From: an uncultured Gammaproteobacteria bacterium
Lineage (GTDB): Bacteria > Pseudomonadota > Gammaproteobacteria > Pseudomonadales > Pseudohongiellaceae
Length of the DNA: 64,000 bases
Reading direction: 5' to 3'
Assembly: GCA_913060695.1 (NCBI GenBank)
Contig: CAJXUA010000013.1
Location: 1-64,000, forward strand
Shown here one piece after another: positions 28,689-38,981 of the stretch. The position numbers were made by a program, and so were the translations under genes. The notes under the pieces were generated by a model. It had not been told where the DNA came from. It saw only the letters and a program-made list of their open reading frames with translations, and made no database searches. Position 1 is the stretch's first letter. The number at the start of each line of letters is the position of its first letter.

Positions 28689-28780
28689 GTACCTGCAATA
28701 TGCAGCTATAGCTTTATACATTAACCCTCGACTGTCTTTTATGTAGTGGATTGTAGAAGACGACAAATGCGGAGTATGCA

Positions 28781-28981
28781 ATGAGCAACAAGATCAAGAC
28801 CCATCGCGGCGCAGCCAAGCGGTTCAAGTTGACCGCCGGTGGTTGGAAGCGAAAAAGCGCTAACAAAAGCCACATCCTCACCAAAATGACGACTAAGCGT
28901 AAGCGTCAGTTAAGAGGCACGTCATTGGTTCATCCCTCTGACAAAGTTCTTATCGACCGTATGCTTGGAAAACGTTTCTAA
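28781..28981 (+). CDS. rpmI: 50S ribosomal protein L35
   Basis: Small basic ribosomal protein of 66 aa, with the family's [18 protein letters not shown] start and [16 protein letters not shown] core. GGAG precedes the ATG. It is followed by rplT after 26 nt, and the pair is expected to be co-translated. Confidence 0.98.
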   Translation: MSNKIKTHRGAAKRFKLTAGGWKRKSANKSHILTKMTTKRKRQLRGTSLVHPSDKVLIDRMLGKRF

Positions 28982-29007
28982 TATCTTAATTTTGCGAGGA
29001 TTTACCC

Positions 29008-30400
<1,393 letters not shown>

Positions 30401-30466
30401 TGGGCTTGGCCGCACTCAGGCCAGCCTAACTTCCTGCAAAACAAGTCAACAGACAGAGAAAACAGC

Positions 30467-32854
30467 ATGATATTCAGCGAACAGTGGATTCGTGAATGGG
30501 TCAATCCATCCCTGAGCACTCAAGCTCTAGTGGATCAATTGACAATGGCAGGCCTAGAGGTGGATGCGGTGAACGCCGTTGCCAGTGAATTCTCTGGTGT
30601 CATCGTAGCCGAAGTCCTGAAAGTTGAAGAGCACCCAGACGCAGATAAGCTCCGTGTCTGCGAAGTGAGTGATGGCAAGCAGCACCATCAGGTGGTCTGC
30701 GGTGCACCGAATGTTCGCGCTGGCATGCGTGTGCCCTATGCACAGGTAGGGGCGCAATTGAGTGCGGCTGCCGACGGCAAGGTCTTCAAGATTCGCCAGG
30801 CGAAGCTGCGCGGCCTCGAGTCCAATGGCATGCTGTGTTCGGCCGAAGAGCTTGGCTTAGCCGAGAGTTCGGATGGTTTGCTGGAACTGGCCGAAGATGC
30901 TCCTATTGGCACAGATGTACGCGAATTCCTTAGCTTAAACGATCATAGCCTTGAGCTAGACCTCACGCCGAACCGTGGCGACTGCCTAGGCATCATCGGC
31001 GTAGCGAGGGAGATTGGGCTGCTCAATGCACTGACACCAACTGTCCCGAATATTGAAGCGGTGCCCGCGGGCATCGATTCGACCTTTCCCGTCACTATCT
31101 CCGCACCCGATGCATGCCCTCGTTATCTCGGCAGAGTTGTGCGCGAGGTCGATGTGCTGGCGCAAACCCCAATGTGGATGGCTGAGCGTCTGCGCCGCAG
31201 TGGCATTCGCTGTATCGATCCCATTGTGGACATCACGAACTATGTCTTGCTAGAACTCGGCCAACCGATGCACGCCTTCGATCTAGCCTCCTTGCAAGGT
31301 GGCATCGATGTGCGCCTCGCTAAGCAGGATGAGAAGCTGACGCTGCTCGATGGCAAAGAAGTGAGCCTAACCCCCGATGTCCTCGTGATAGCGGACGGTA
31401 GTGGCCCCTTAGCCATGGCAGGGGTCATGGGTGGCGAGAACTCAGGTGTTACTACTAACACAAAGGATGTCTTCCTCGAGTGCGCCTTCTTCGCGCCCCT
31501 CGCGATCGCCGGCCGCGCGCGACGCTATGGTCTACATACCGACGCCTCGCACCGCTACGAGCGCGGGGTGGACTTCGAGATCCAGGCCCGTGCCATGGAG
31601 CGCGCGACCAGTCTTCTTATAGAGATTGCCGGTGGCAGCGCAGGCCCAGTCGTAGAGACTCTTGGCAATCTGCCTGAATGCCCAGAGATTACGCTGAGTT
31701 TCGCGAAACTCAGCAAATTCCTTGGTATGGAGATTCCTGTTGAGGAGGTCGAGGCAATCCTCACACGCCTTGGCGCACGAGTGTTGAACCTGGACTATGC
31801 GGGCATCACCGTGCAAGCGCCCAGCTTCCGTTTCGATCTGAGCCTAGATGTGGACCTGATCGAAGAGGTCGCTCGCGTCTATGGTTATAACCGTCTACCG
31901 AAGACCAAATCTCTGAGCCGCAATAGCCTCGGCACGCGTACTGAAACTCGCGCCGAATTGCCGCGACTGAAGGACCGACTGGTTGCACTGGGCTATCAAG
32001 AAGTTATTACCTATAGTTTCGTAGAGCCAGGCTTGTTGGAAATGGTCAATCCCGGAGTAGAAGCAACGCCTCTGCAGAACCCGATCTCTGCGGAGATGTC
32101 CGTGATGCGCACCAGCCTCTGGCCGGGGCTGTTATCGACGCTGCGCTACAACGCCAATCGTCAACAGGAGCGCGTGCGCATCTTCGAGACGGGGCAAGTA
32201 TTCCTGAAACGCGATGGCGCGCTTATGCAGCCTCCTTGTCTAGGGGGATTAGTCTACGGACCGCTTCACCAAGAGTCTTGGAGCAACCTTAAGAAAAGCG
32301 TGGACTTCTTTGATATTAAAGGAGATATTGAGTCATTGCTGAATCTTACGCGCAATGAAATCGATTACTCTTTCGAGAAGGCGAGCCATCCAGCATTGCA
32401 CAGCGGGCAGAGCGCTGCGCTGCTATTAAACGGCCAACAGATCGGCCTTGTGGGTGCTCTAGACCCTGCTCTGCAGCGTAAGCTCGATATTAGCAATCGT
32501 GTCTATCTGTTTGAAATTGATTTGAATTCTCTGCAACACGCAAGAATTCCGAAAGTAAGCGAATTGTCGAAGTTCCCAGAAGTGAACCGAGATCTCGCGA
32601 TAGTGATCGATAAAGAGGTGTCCGCACAGCAAATTCTGAGCGCAGTACGTGATTGCGCTGGTGATTGCCTAGTCGACCTTAGAATATTCGATGTATATCA
32701 AGGTGATGCGGTCGAAAAAAGTAAAAAAAGCATTGCTTTGGGCTTGACCTTACAGCATCCTTCGCGCACTCTAGGCGACGAAGACATAAATGGAATAATT
32801 AACAGTTGTGTCAAAGAGCTACAGACGCAATTTAATGCAAAGTTAAGGAATTAA
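30467..32854 (+). CDS. pheT: Phenylalanine--tRNA ligase beta subunit
   Basis: Large subunit of the heterotetramer, carrying the EMAP/tRNA-binding domain (about residues 40-150), the B3/4 editing domain that clears mis-charged Tyr-tRNA-Phe, the B5 domain, the catalytic-like core and the C-terminal ferredoxin-fold anticodon-binding domain. Diagnostic strings are [19 protein letters not shown] and [18 protein letters not shown]. 795 aa is standard. It follows pheS after 66 nt, and ihfA follows 2 nt after its stop. Confidence 0.97.
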   Translation: MIFSEQWIREWVNPSLSTQALVDQLTMAGLEVDAVNAVASEFSGVIVAEVLKVEEHPDADKLRVCEVSDGKQHHQVVCGAPNVRAGMRVPYAQVGAQLSAAADGKVFKIRQAKLRGLESNGMLCSAEELGLAESSDGLLELAEDAPIGTDVREFLSLNDHSLELDLTPNRGDCLGIIGVAREIGLLNALTPTVPNIEAVPAGIDSTFPVTISAPDACPRYLGRVVREVDVLAQTPMWMAERLRRSGIRCIDPIVDITNYVLLELGQPMHAFDLASLQGGIDVRLAKQDEKLTLLDGKEVSLTPDVLVIADGSGPLAMAGVMGGENSGVTTNTKDVFLECAFFAPLAIAGRARRYGLHTDASHRYERGVDFEIQARAMERATSLLIEIAGGSAGPVVETLGNLPECPEITLSFAKLSKFLGMEIPVEEVEAILTRLGARVLNLDYAGITVQAPSFRFDLSLDVDLIEEVARVYGYNRLPKTKSLSRNSLGTRTETRAELPRLKDRLVALGYQEVITYSFVEPGLLEMVNPGVEATPLQNPISAEMSVMRTSLWPGLLSTLRYNANRQQERVRIFETGQVFLKRDGALMQPPCLGGLVYGPLHQESWSNLKKSVDFFDIKGDIESLLNLTRNEIDYSFEKASHPALHSGQSAALLLNGQQIGLVGALDPALQRKLDISNRVYLFEIDLNSLQHARIPKVSELSKFPEVNRDLAIVIDKEVSAQQILSAVRDCAGDCLVDLRIFDVYQGDAVEKSKKSIALGLTLQHPSRTLGDEDINGIINSCVKELQTQFNAKLRN

Positions 32855-32856
32855 CT

Positions 32857-33165
32857 ATGGCAGACGGGGCACTGACCAAAGCGGAAATGGCCGAGCGCTT
32901 ATTTGAAGAGCTTGGCCTGAATAAGAGAGAAGCCAAGGAGCTGGTTGAACAGTTCTTTGAGGAAGTCCGTTTGTCTTTAGAATCTAATGAGCAGGTCAAA
33001 ATTTCCGGGTTCGGCAACTTCGATCTGCGCGATAAAAAGCAACGACCGGGCCGTAATCCCAAGACTGGTGAAGAGATTCCTATCAAGGCACGACGCGTGG
33101 TGACATTTCGACCGGGTCAAAAGCTGAAGGCAAGAGTGGAAAGCTATGCTGGAACCAAGCAATAA
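32857..33165 (+). CDS. ihfA: Integration host factor subunit alpha
   Basis: HU/IHF-family DNA-bending subunit that forms a heterodimer with IhfB. The signature [26 protein letters not shown] is intact and the length is 102 aa. AAGGA lies 8 nt before the ATG. It ends inside the following MerR-family gene: the two overlap by 20 nt, so they are almost surely co-expressed. Confidence 0.97.
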   Translation: MADGALTKAEMAERLFEELGLNKREAKELVEQFFEEVRLSLESNEQVKISGFGNFDLRDKKQRPGRNPKTGEEIPIKARRVVTFRPGQKLKARVESYAGTKQ

Positions 33166-33496
33166 CGACGAGTTACCACCAATACCTCCGAAACGCTATT
33201 TCACTATTGGCGAGGTGGGGGAACTTTGCACGGTCAAACCTCACGTATTGCGCTATTGGGAACAGGAATTTCCACAGCTAAAACCAGTTAAACGACGCGG
33301 CAATCGACGCTATTATCAGCGTCAAGATGTCATTCTGATCCGTCAGATTAAGTCTCTGCTCTACGATCAAGGCTTCACCATTGGTGGGGCAAGACAGCGT
33401 ATGAGTGGGGCGGAAGAGCCGGTGAAGACGGGTGTCGATGACAAGATCTTCAAAGAGATGATAAAAGATCTAGAAGAAGTCATAGCACTATTATAA
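33146..33496 (+). CDS. MerR-family transcriptional regulator
   Basis: A 116-aa protein with the MerR winged-helix domain: [25 protein letters not shown], then [37 protein letters not shown]. The short remainder has no cysteine-rich metal site, so it is not a metal sensor of the classical kind. A protein of the same size stands after ihfA in Pseudomonas and many other gammaproteobacteria. Its targets are unknown. It overlaps ihfA by 20 nt. Confidence 0.9.
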   Translation: MLEPSNNDELPPIPPKRYFTIGEVGELCTVKPHVLRYWEQEFPQLKPVKRRGNRRYYQRQDVILIRQIKSLLYDQGFTIGGARQRMSGAEEPVKTGVDDKIFKEMIKDLEEVIALL

Positions 33497-33646
33497 AAAT
33501 GCGGTAGAATTGCGGCCGCTTTAACAAGACAGGCAAGGCAGTACAGCAGGGGTCCTCGATTTACGCCGCTGCATAACTGACCACAGATTCGATATTTAGA
33601 CTCCTTCGGTTCCACTTCAGAAGAACTCTGCATATATCAAAACATT

Positions 33647-33723
33647 CGGGGCATAGCGCAGCCTGGTAGCGCACCACACTGGGGGTGTGGGGGTCGTAGG
33701 TTCAAATCCTGCTGTCCCGACCA
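33647..33723 (+). tRNA. tRNA-Pro (GGG)
   Basis: 77 nt with encoded CCA. Acceptor stem CGGGGCA/TGTCCCG, anticodon loop CTGGGGG inside a CCACA/TGTGG stem, and GTTCAAATCC T-arm. It sits after the ihfA-merR pair, as in Pseudomonas. Confidence 0.96.
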
Positions 33724-33730
33724 ATTAAAG

Positions 33731-33761
33731 AAAGAGTATCCGTCAGGATGCTCTTTTTTTT
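33731..33761 (+). terminator. Rho-independent terminator after tRNA-Pro
   Basis: Stem AAGAGTATCC/GGATGCTCTT with a GTCA loop and a run of T. It directly follows the tRNA CCA end. Confidence 0.88.
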
Positions 33762-33825
33762 CGCCTCTACTTTTGTGTTTTGATGCTCGGTGCTCGGTAG
33801 ATTGTGCTTCGTAGTTCGCGTTCGC

Positions 33826-34120
33826 GGCAAGGCATAGGGTTTCAGGACACGCTCCAAGCACGTCCATGTGGGCTCGACGTCCGCGTCCGACCGCCATGGA
33901 GGGCGGGAGTGCCGAAAATGCAGGAGCAATTTATCGGCCCTGGCTCCCGACGGTCCTGAACCCCTACGCCTCACCACGAACGCTGACACTTTGCCAAGCT
34001 GCTGAATGTCTTAATTTCCATGAATGAAGCGCGTGGGTATCGGACCGCCATGGATGGCGGGAGTGCCGAAAATGCATATCGGCCATGGCTCCCGATGGTC
34101 CTGCAACCCTAAGCCTCACC
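33826..34120. repeat. Two palindromic repeat units, partly in direct repeat
   Basis: The first unit has imperfect 23-nt outer arms (33826-33848 with 33953-33975, about 19 matches). It contains the family core at 33850-33883 and an inner stem around CCGCCATGGA. The segment 33889-33975 recurs as 34042-34120 (GGAGTGCCGAAAATGC, TATCGGCC, TGGCTCCCGA, GCCTCACC shared in order). No open frame of credible coding quality is present. This, together with 34247-34362, fills the gene-free stretch 33724-34453. Confidence 0.75.
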
Positions 34121-34246
34121 CCAAACGCTGATTCTTAGTTAAGCCGCCAAATAAACATTGTTTTTCGTTTGTTGGATTTCGATCTGCGGAGCTCTAAATC
34201 GTGAGGCTAGAGCAAAGTAAAACTCTCATCGATAACGCTAATGCAG

Positions 34247-34362
34247 CCCTTGGGGAGGGGGAGGTGATGCTCCAGACCGTCGGGAGCCATGGATGGCGGA
34301 CGTCGAGCCCACATGGATGTGCTTGGAGCGTGTCTGGAGCATCACCTCCCCCTCTCCGAGGG
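34247..34362. repeat. Large palindrome with 31-nt arms carrying the family core
   Basis: Arms 34247-34277 and 34332-34362 are inverted copies over 31 nt with only two mismatches; the inner 21 nt are perfect. The 54-nt loop (34278-34331) holds the family core (GGCGGACGTCGAGCCC, then ACATGGATGTGC) and a GCCATGGATGGC palindrome. It would form a very stable cruciform or RNA hairpin. It lies downstream of the NHL-protein gene terminator. Confidence 0.8.
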
Positions 34363-34406
34363 CGTACTACGGAGTGATAGATAAAAGTAGTGACAGAATA
34401 GGAAGC

Positions 34407-34436
34407 AAAAAAAAGGCGCCTCGAGGGCGCCTTTTT
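34407..34436 (-). terminator. Terminator of the NHL-protein gene
   Basis: On the minus strand a stem AAAAAGGCGCC/GGCGCCTTTTT with a short CTCGA loop ends in a run of eight T. It lies 18 nt past the stop at 34454. The T-rich flanks on both strands make it usable in both directions. Confidence 0.88.
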
Positions 34437-34453
34437 CGCAAACACCGAAGTGT

Positions 34454-35536
34454 TTAGTTCTTTACGTAACGCTTGATGCCGCCTACTGGGCCGACTTCTG
34501 CGCCGTAGATCACGCCATTGCGGTCAGCTACTACGCCTTCCGCTGTGCACGTGCCTGTGCAATCAGGATTTGGATCTGGAATGAACGCAGTAACTTCACC
34601 CGTAACGGCGCTGCCTACACGGATACCACGTAACCAATCGCCATGGTCTGGGTTCACAGAGCCAGACTCTGAGTCAGCTGCGTACAGGATGTCGTTTGCA
34701 TCGATGTAGATGCCGCTGTTACGGCTGAACTGGTACCACGTGTCCAGACGGTTGCCATCTTGATCGAAGATTACGATGCGGTTGTTGCTGCGGTCTGCTA
34801 CGAATAGGCGGCCACGAGAATCCATCGCCAAAGAATGTGGCTGCATGAAGTCATCAGGACCGGTGCCTAGCTGTCCCCATGCCTTAATGAACTCGCCATC
34901 TTTGTTGAATTTCAGCATGCGGGCAGTCGAGCCCTCATTGTTTGCGTGTCCTTCACCAATGAAGATGTCGCCATTAGGGGCTACATAAACATCGTTTGGC
35001 TGGAACAGATAGCCAGGCTCACGTGCGCCGCCAGGCTCACCTATAGTCATAAGTAGCTCGCCTTCTGGGCTGAATTTGAGTACTTGGTGGCCCTTTAGCT
35101 CGCCTCCAACAGGATTGCCATCACGGTCTAAATTGTCACGGCCGTCTGCAATCCAGACATTACCTTCGAAATCGACGTGAATACCGTGGGGCCACATAAT
35201 GAGCCCGGCACCGAAACTAGTAAGCATATTGCCATTCGCGTCGAACTTCATAACGGGATCAACGTTGCTGGTTACGCAAGCGCCGATGTTTCCGCCACAA
35301 CGCTCTGCAGCCCAGATCGAAACGCCATCTGGATCGACGTCTACGGTACTAGATGAGCCCCAAGCACGGCCCGCAGGCATCTTTAGATAGCCTTCGATAG
35401 TAGTGTAGGGATTGGGTAAGGAGTTCACCGGATCCATATTCATATCGGATTGGGCAAAGCTCATTAACGGGAATACTGCGACTGCTGCTGTGAGGCCTAT
35501 AAAGGCTGATTTAATCGTTTTATTATATTTTGACAC
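34454..35536 (-). CDS. Exported NHL-repeat beta-propeller protein
   Basis: A signal peptide (MSKYNKTIKSAFIGLTAAVAVF, cut near SFAQS) is followed by at least five NHL-type repeats, for example HGIHVDFEGNVWIADG, PNDVYVAPNGDIFIGEGH and HSLAMDSRGRLFVADRSNNR, giving a six-bladed propeller. Such proteins are often annotated as peptidylglycine-monooxygenase-like, but no catalytic metal site can be claimed. A conserved CGGNIGACV segment and a late CTGTC pair suggest disulfides. GTG at 35536 is preferred, as GGGAGAG lies 9 nt before it; the ATG at 35554 overlaps that site. Function unknown; possibly ligand binding in the periplasm. It stands alone on its strand with its own terminator. Confidence 0.82.
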   Translation of the reverse strand: MSKYNKTIKSAFIGLTAAVAVFPLMSFAQSDMNMDPVNSLPNPYTTIEGYLKMPAGRAWGSSSTVDVDPDGVSIWAAERCGGNIGACVTSNVDPVMKFDANGNMLTSFGAGLIMWPHGIHVDFEGNVWIADGRDNLDRDGNPVGGELKGHQVLKFSPEGELLMTIGEPGGAREPGYLFQPNDVYVAPNGDIFIGEGHANNEGSTARMLKFNKDGEFIKAWGQLGTGPDDFMQPHSLAMDSRGRLFVADRSNNRIVIFDQDGNRLDTWYQFSRNSGIYIDANDILYAADSESGSVNPDHGDWLRGIRVGSAVTGEVTAFIPDPNPDCTGTCTAEGVVADRNGVIYGAEVGPVGGIKRYVKN

Positions 35537-35765
35537 GGCGGAGAACTCTCCCATGGATTGCTAAAATGGACGAACAGAATAAAGCTTCTTTTTTTTTAAT
35601 TCAATCAGTACTCAGGATGCTAACAATAAGGGCGGCAACTGACACTTTTTATTTCACTAACGTGCTAAATTGTCGCTATTTCGAGACGTTTAGCTGGTCT
35701 GCGCGAGTGGATTGTAGAATTGGGTATTCGCAAGTTTGGCTGCGACGGACCGACAAGGAAGAGTA

Positions 35766-36113
35766 ATGAAAAACTTAGAAGCAATACGACAATGCGTTGC
35801 CAAGTTCGCGGCGGAGCGGGACTGGGACCAGTTTCACTCACCTAAGAATCTGGCCATGGCCCTGAGTGTTGAGGTCGCTGAGCTGATGGAGCATTTTCAA
35901 TGGTTAAGCGAGGCTCAATCGGGAGACTTAGATGAGAGCACTCGGGCTGCCGTTGCTGATGAGATCGCCGACGTGCAGGTATACCTAGTGCGTATCGCCG
36001 ATAGCTTAGGAGTCGATATTCTGTCGGCGGTGGCTACTAAGATGGAAAAGAATGCGCAGAAGTACCCGGCAGATAAGGTTCGTGGTAGTGCTAAGAAATA
36101 TAATGCATATTAG
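35766..36113 (+). CDS. MazG-like nucleotide pyrophosphohydrolase (dCTPase/RS21-C6 type)
   Basis: All-alpha NTP pyrophosphatase of 115 aa. The metal-binding pattern is seen as SVEVAELMEHFQW and DEIADVQVYLVRIAD (the family's ExxE...ExxD arrangement). Relatives hydrolyse dCTP and modified dCTP, cleaning the nucleotide pool. It is distinct from the true MazG at 63267. AAGGAAGAG precedes the ATG at 35766. The next gene begins 27 nt later on the same strand. Confidence 0.85.
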   Translation: MKNLEAIRQCVAKFAAERDWDQFHSPKNLAMALSVEVAELMEHFQWLSEAQSGDLDESTRAAVADEIADVQVYLVRIADSLGVDILSAVATKMEKNAQKYPADKVRGSAKKYNAY

Positions 36114-36140
36114 TGATTCGCTTAGGCTGCAAGCAACGCA

Positions 36141-36512
36141 ATGATCGGCACAGTCCTTGTAGCAGTTTATGGCACGCTTAAAAAAGGCCTTGGAAACCAC
36201 GGCCTGATGGCGCAAGCCCAATTCTTGGGTTGCGATAAGCTTACGCAGATTTGTCTATACGATATCGGCCCCTATCCCGGTGCGCGCTTGGAGGCTTCTG
36301 CGGGCATAGATGTTGAAGTATATGCCATAAGCCAATCACATTTAGCCGAGTTGGACCTGCTGGAGGAATATGACCCAGCAGCACCTGCCAGTAGTCTGTA
36401 TACACGCGCGCTGTTGCCGACCCGCTTTGGATTGGCGTGGGTGTATCTCTATCAGGGGCAGATATCGGGAAAGCCCTGCCTACGCAGTGGCACATGGCAG
36501 CCGTTGAGCTAA
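36141..36512 (+). CDS. Gamma-glutamylcyclotransferase-fold protein (AIG2/YtfP-like)
   Basis: The substrate-binding loop signature VYGTLKKGLGNH opens the protein, and the conserved acidic residue is found in LDLLEEYDP (about residues 72-80). The barrel-like fold family includes gamma-glutamylcyclotransferase and gamma-glutamylamine cyclotransferase, but many members, this one included, have no proven substrate. 123 aa. The ribosome binding site is not obvious. It sits between a pyrophosphohydrolase and a threonine aldolase in the same direction. Confidence 0.78.
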   Translation: MIGTVLVAVYGTLKKGLGNHGLMAQAQFLGCDKLTQICLYDIGPYPGARLEASAGIDVEVYAISQSHLAELDLLEEYDPAAPASSLYTRALLPTRFGLAWVYLYQGQISGKPCLRSGTWQPLS

Positions 36513-36544
36513 CAGCCCATCGACTTATTAAATGAGGAAGAAGC

Positions 36545-37558
36545 GTGAATAGTGAAGGCATTATCGATCTGCGCAGTGACACGGTTACCGAACCATCGGG
36601 CGCCATGCGCTCCGCAATGCTAGCGGCACCGGTTGGCGACGACGTCTACGGTGAAGATCCTACCGTGAATAAACTGCAGGCCGTACTGGCAGAGATGACG
36701 GGAATGGAGCAGGGCTTGTTCATGCCCTCTGGCACTCAGTCAAATTTGGTGGCGCTCATCAGCCACTGCGCGCGCGGTGATGAATATATAGTGGGACAGC
36801 AGGCCCATACCTATAAGTATGAAGGCGGCGGTGCTGCAGTGTTAGGCGGCATTCAGCCACAGCCTCTCGAGTTTAATGAGCAGGGTGGCTTGGATCTAGG
36901 CGCGGTTAAAGCGGCCATTAAACCTCTAGATAATCATTTCGCTAGAACGCGGCTACTCTGTCTCGAGAACACTATGCAAGGCAAGGTGCTGCCGCTTTCC
37001 TATATTAGTGAAGCCGTTCAGTTTGCTAAACAGCATCGCCTTGGCCTGCATCTCGATGGCGCTAGAGCGTTCAATGCGGCAGTCGCCAGCGGCGTGAGTA
37101 TAGCTCAACTTGTTGCGGGTTTCGACAGTGTGTCGATTTGCCTATCCAAGGGACTTGGTGCGCCAGTGGGGTCAGTACTCTTAGGGAATAAAGACTTCAT
37201 AGAATCTGCGCGGCGTTGGCGCAAGATTACAGGAGGAGGTCTTCGCCAAGCAGGAATACTAGCAGCAGGGGGGCTTTTTGCATTGAGCCATAACATTGAT
37301 CGCCTCGAGCAGGACCATGAACGCGCCAAGTTACTCGCGACTAACTTGAGAGCATTGGGTTTCGCGGTGGAGCCCGTGCAGACCAATATGCTGTTCGTGC
37401 AAAGTGGCCCCCACGACCCTAAGCAGCTTTGTGAAAAGCTATTAGAACAGGGCATAAAAGTCTCTGCGGCGCCCCGCCTTCGTCTGGTTACACACTTAGA
37501 TATCGATGACGCTGATATCGAGAAGATATCGTCCGCTTTCCGCCAAATCGTGGGCTAA
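36545..37558 (+). CDS. ltaE: Low-specificity L-threonine aldolase
   Basis: PLP-dependent fold-type I enzyme that splits threonine or allo-threonine to glycine and acetaldehyde. The N-terminal signature DLRSDTVTEPSGAMR, the VGDDVYGEDPTVN loop and the PLP lysine K202 in CLSKGLGAPVGS are all present. 337 aa is normal. The GTG start has GAGGAAG upstream. Probably co-transcribed with the two small genes before it. Confidence 0.92.
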   Translation: MNSEGIIDLRSDTVTEPSGAMRSAMLAAPVGDDVYGEDPTVNKLQAVLAEMTGMEQGLFMPSGTQSNLVALISHCARGDEYIVGQQAHTYKYEGGGAAVLGGIQPQPLEFNEQGGLDLGAVKAAIKPLDNHFARTRLLCLENTMQGKVLPLSYISEAVQFAKQHRLGLHLDGARAFNAAVASGVSIAQLVAGFDSVSICLSKGLGAPVGSVLLGNKDFIESARRWRKITGGGLRQAGILAAGGLFALSHNIDRLEQDHERAKLLATNLRALGFAVEPVQTNMLFVQSGPHDPKQLCEKLLEQGIKVSAAPRLRLVTHLDIDDADIEKISSAFRQIVG

Positions 37559-37679
37559 AATACCCGCTGTTACGCCGGTTTCATTCGCTAGACCTTTCCT
37601 TTATGATGAACGCTCTTTTTATGGCAAGCGGTTTTTTGAGGCCGCGCGATTTGCCACTGCGAGTTAGGTAGACCAACGT

Positions 37680-38900
37680 ATGGAAACGCCCAAGGCTGAA
37701 AAGTTATTTAAAGCCGGTGAAGTCATCATGTCCCAGGGAGAGATGGGATCATGCGCATATTTTATTCAAGAAGGTCGTGTAAGAATTGTCGTCGAAAAGG
37801 CTGATGGTAGTTTTCTCGACATGGGTACTCGCGGTCCCGGGAGTATCATTGGTGAAATGGCCATTGTTGACAATCAGCCCCGCAGCGCCACCATTGAATC
37901 TCTTGAGAACTGCACACTTTTAGAGATCACCAAAGAGGATTTCGCCCGCAGTGTTAAAGGGGCAAACCCCATTGTGCGGCTCATCTCGCAAGTCATCTTG
38001 ATGCGCTATCGCGATATCTTAAGACGCTCGCACACTCTCACTGAAGACGGTCCAGGTTGTCCCTCGCCAGAGGATTCTGAGCGCGCCTATGCCGAACAGA
38101 CTAACGTGGTCGAGTCGATCAAGCTAGCCAACGAGTTCAAAGTCGCGATCGCAGCCAAGCAACTGATTTTGCACTACCAGCCTATCTATTCTATCTCTAC
38201 AGGGCAGGTGCTTGGTTTCGAAGCGCTCATGCGCTGGCAGCATCCTCAACGAGGTCTCGTGCCACCGGATGAGTTCATTCCGATGGCCGAAGATAGCGGC
38301 TTGATTATAGAGGCGTGTCGCTGGGCGCTTGGGGAAGTATGCGAAATGTTGGCTAGGCTCGACGCAGTGCGTCCGGATCTTAAAGATCTCTATGTCAGTG
38401 TTAATTTCTCCGCCACCGATTTTGAAGAAAGTAATTTCCTCGAAGCGTTTAGTGAGATTCTGCAGCGCAATAACACTCCGGCTAAACGTATTCACATCGA
38501 GATTACTGAGCGCCTATTGTTGAAGAAGCCTAAGAACGTTAAGGAGACTTTAGATAATTGCCGCAAGCTAGGCATGAAGGTTGTAATCGATGATTTTGGG
38601 ACCGGTTATTCGTCCTTGAGTTATCTACACCAATACCCAATCGATACCCTCAAGATTGACCGTAGCTTCATTCACAATATGCGCAGTGACAAAGCAGTGC
38701 TGGGACTGGTTAAGTCGATTCTCACTCTGCGTGAGAATATGAACATCGATATCGTTGCAGAAGGGGTGGAGGAGTTAGAGGAGGCCCAGCTGCTTTCGCA
38801 GCTCAATTGCGATTCTGCGCAAGGCTATTATTTCTCTCGACCAATTTCCGAGAACGCGCTAAGTGCGTTACTTGAAAAATCGAACCCACCTCGTCACTAA
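37680..38900 (+). CDS. Cyclic-nucleotide-binding domain plus EAL phosphodiesterase
   Basis: An N-terminal CNB domain (about residues 5-115) carries the phosphate-binding-cassette pattern GEMAIVDNQPRSAT, with the R and SA residues expected for cAMP/cGMP binding. A short linker leads to an EAL domain (about 155-400) whose catalytic motif E181-A-L and downstream residues (NFSATDFE, IEITERLLL, IDDFGTGYSS, LKIDRSF, VAEGVE) are complete, so c-di-GMP hydrolysis to pGpG is expected. Inference: a cyclic mononucleotide tunes c-di-GMP turnover. No membrane segment; cytosolic. A 121-nt leader precedes it. Confidence 0.88.
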   Translation: METPKAEKLFKAGEVIMSQGEMGSCAYFIQEGRVRIVVEKADGSFLDMGTRGPGSIIGEMAIVDNQPRSATIESLENCTLLEITKEDFARSVKGANPIVRLISQVILMRYRDILRRSHTLTEDGPGCPSPEDSERAYAEQTNVVESIKLANEFKVAIAAKQLILHYQPIYSISTGQVLGFEALMRWQHPQRGLVPPDEFIPMAEDSGLIIEACRWALGEVCEMLARLDAVRPDLKDLYVSVNFSATDFEESNFLEAFSEILQRNNTPAKRIHIEITERLLLKKPKNVKETLDNCRKLGMKVVIDDFGTGYSSLSYLHQYPIDTLKIDRSFIHNMRSDKAVLGLVKSILTLRENMNIDIVAEGVEELEEAQLLSQLNCDSAQGYYFSRPISENALSALLEKSNPPRH

Positions 38901-38981
38901 GCTGCAGTGTTGCAGAGTCTTAGGGGCGTATAGGTTTAGCGCTAACACAAGAAAAACAATAACGCTCGTTTAGGAATTCAA

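Noticed and set aside
33826-34362. CRISPR array
   Set aside because: Units are long, unevenly spaced and palindromic, there are no uniform spacers, and no cas genes are nearby.
34454-35536. Peptidylglycine alpha-amidating enzyme
   Set aside because: Only the NHL propeller is visible, without the monooxygenase domain or a demonstrable lyase metal site.
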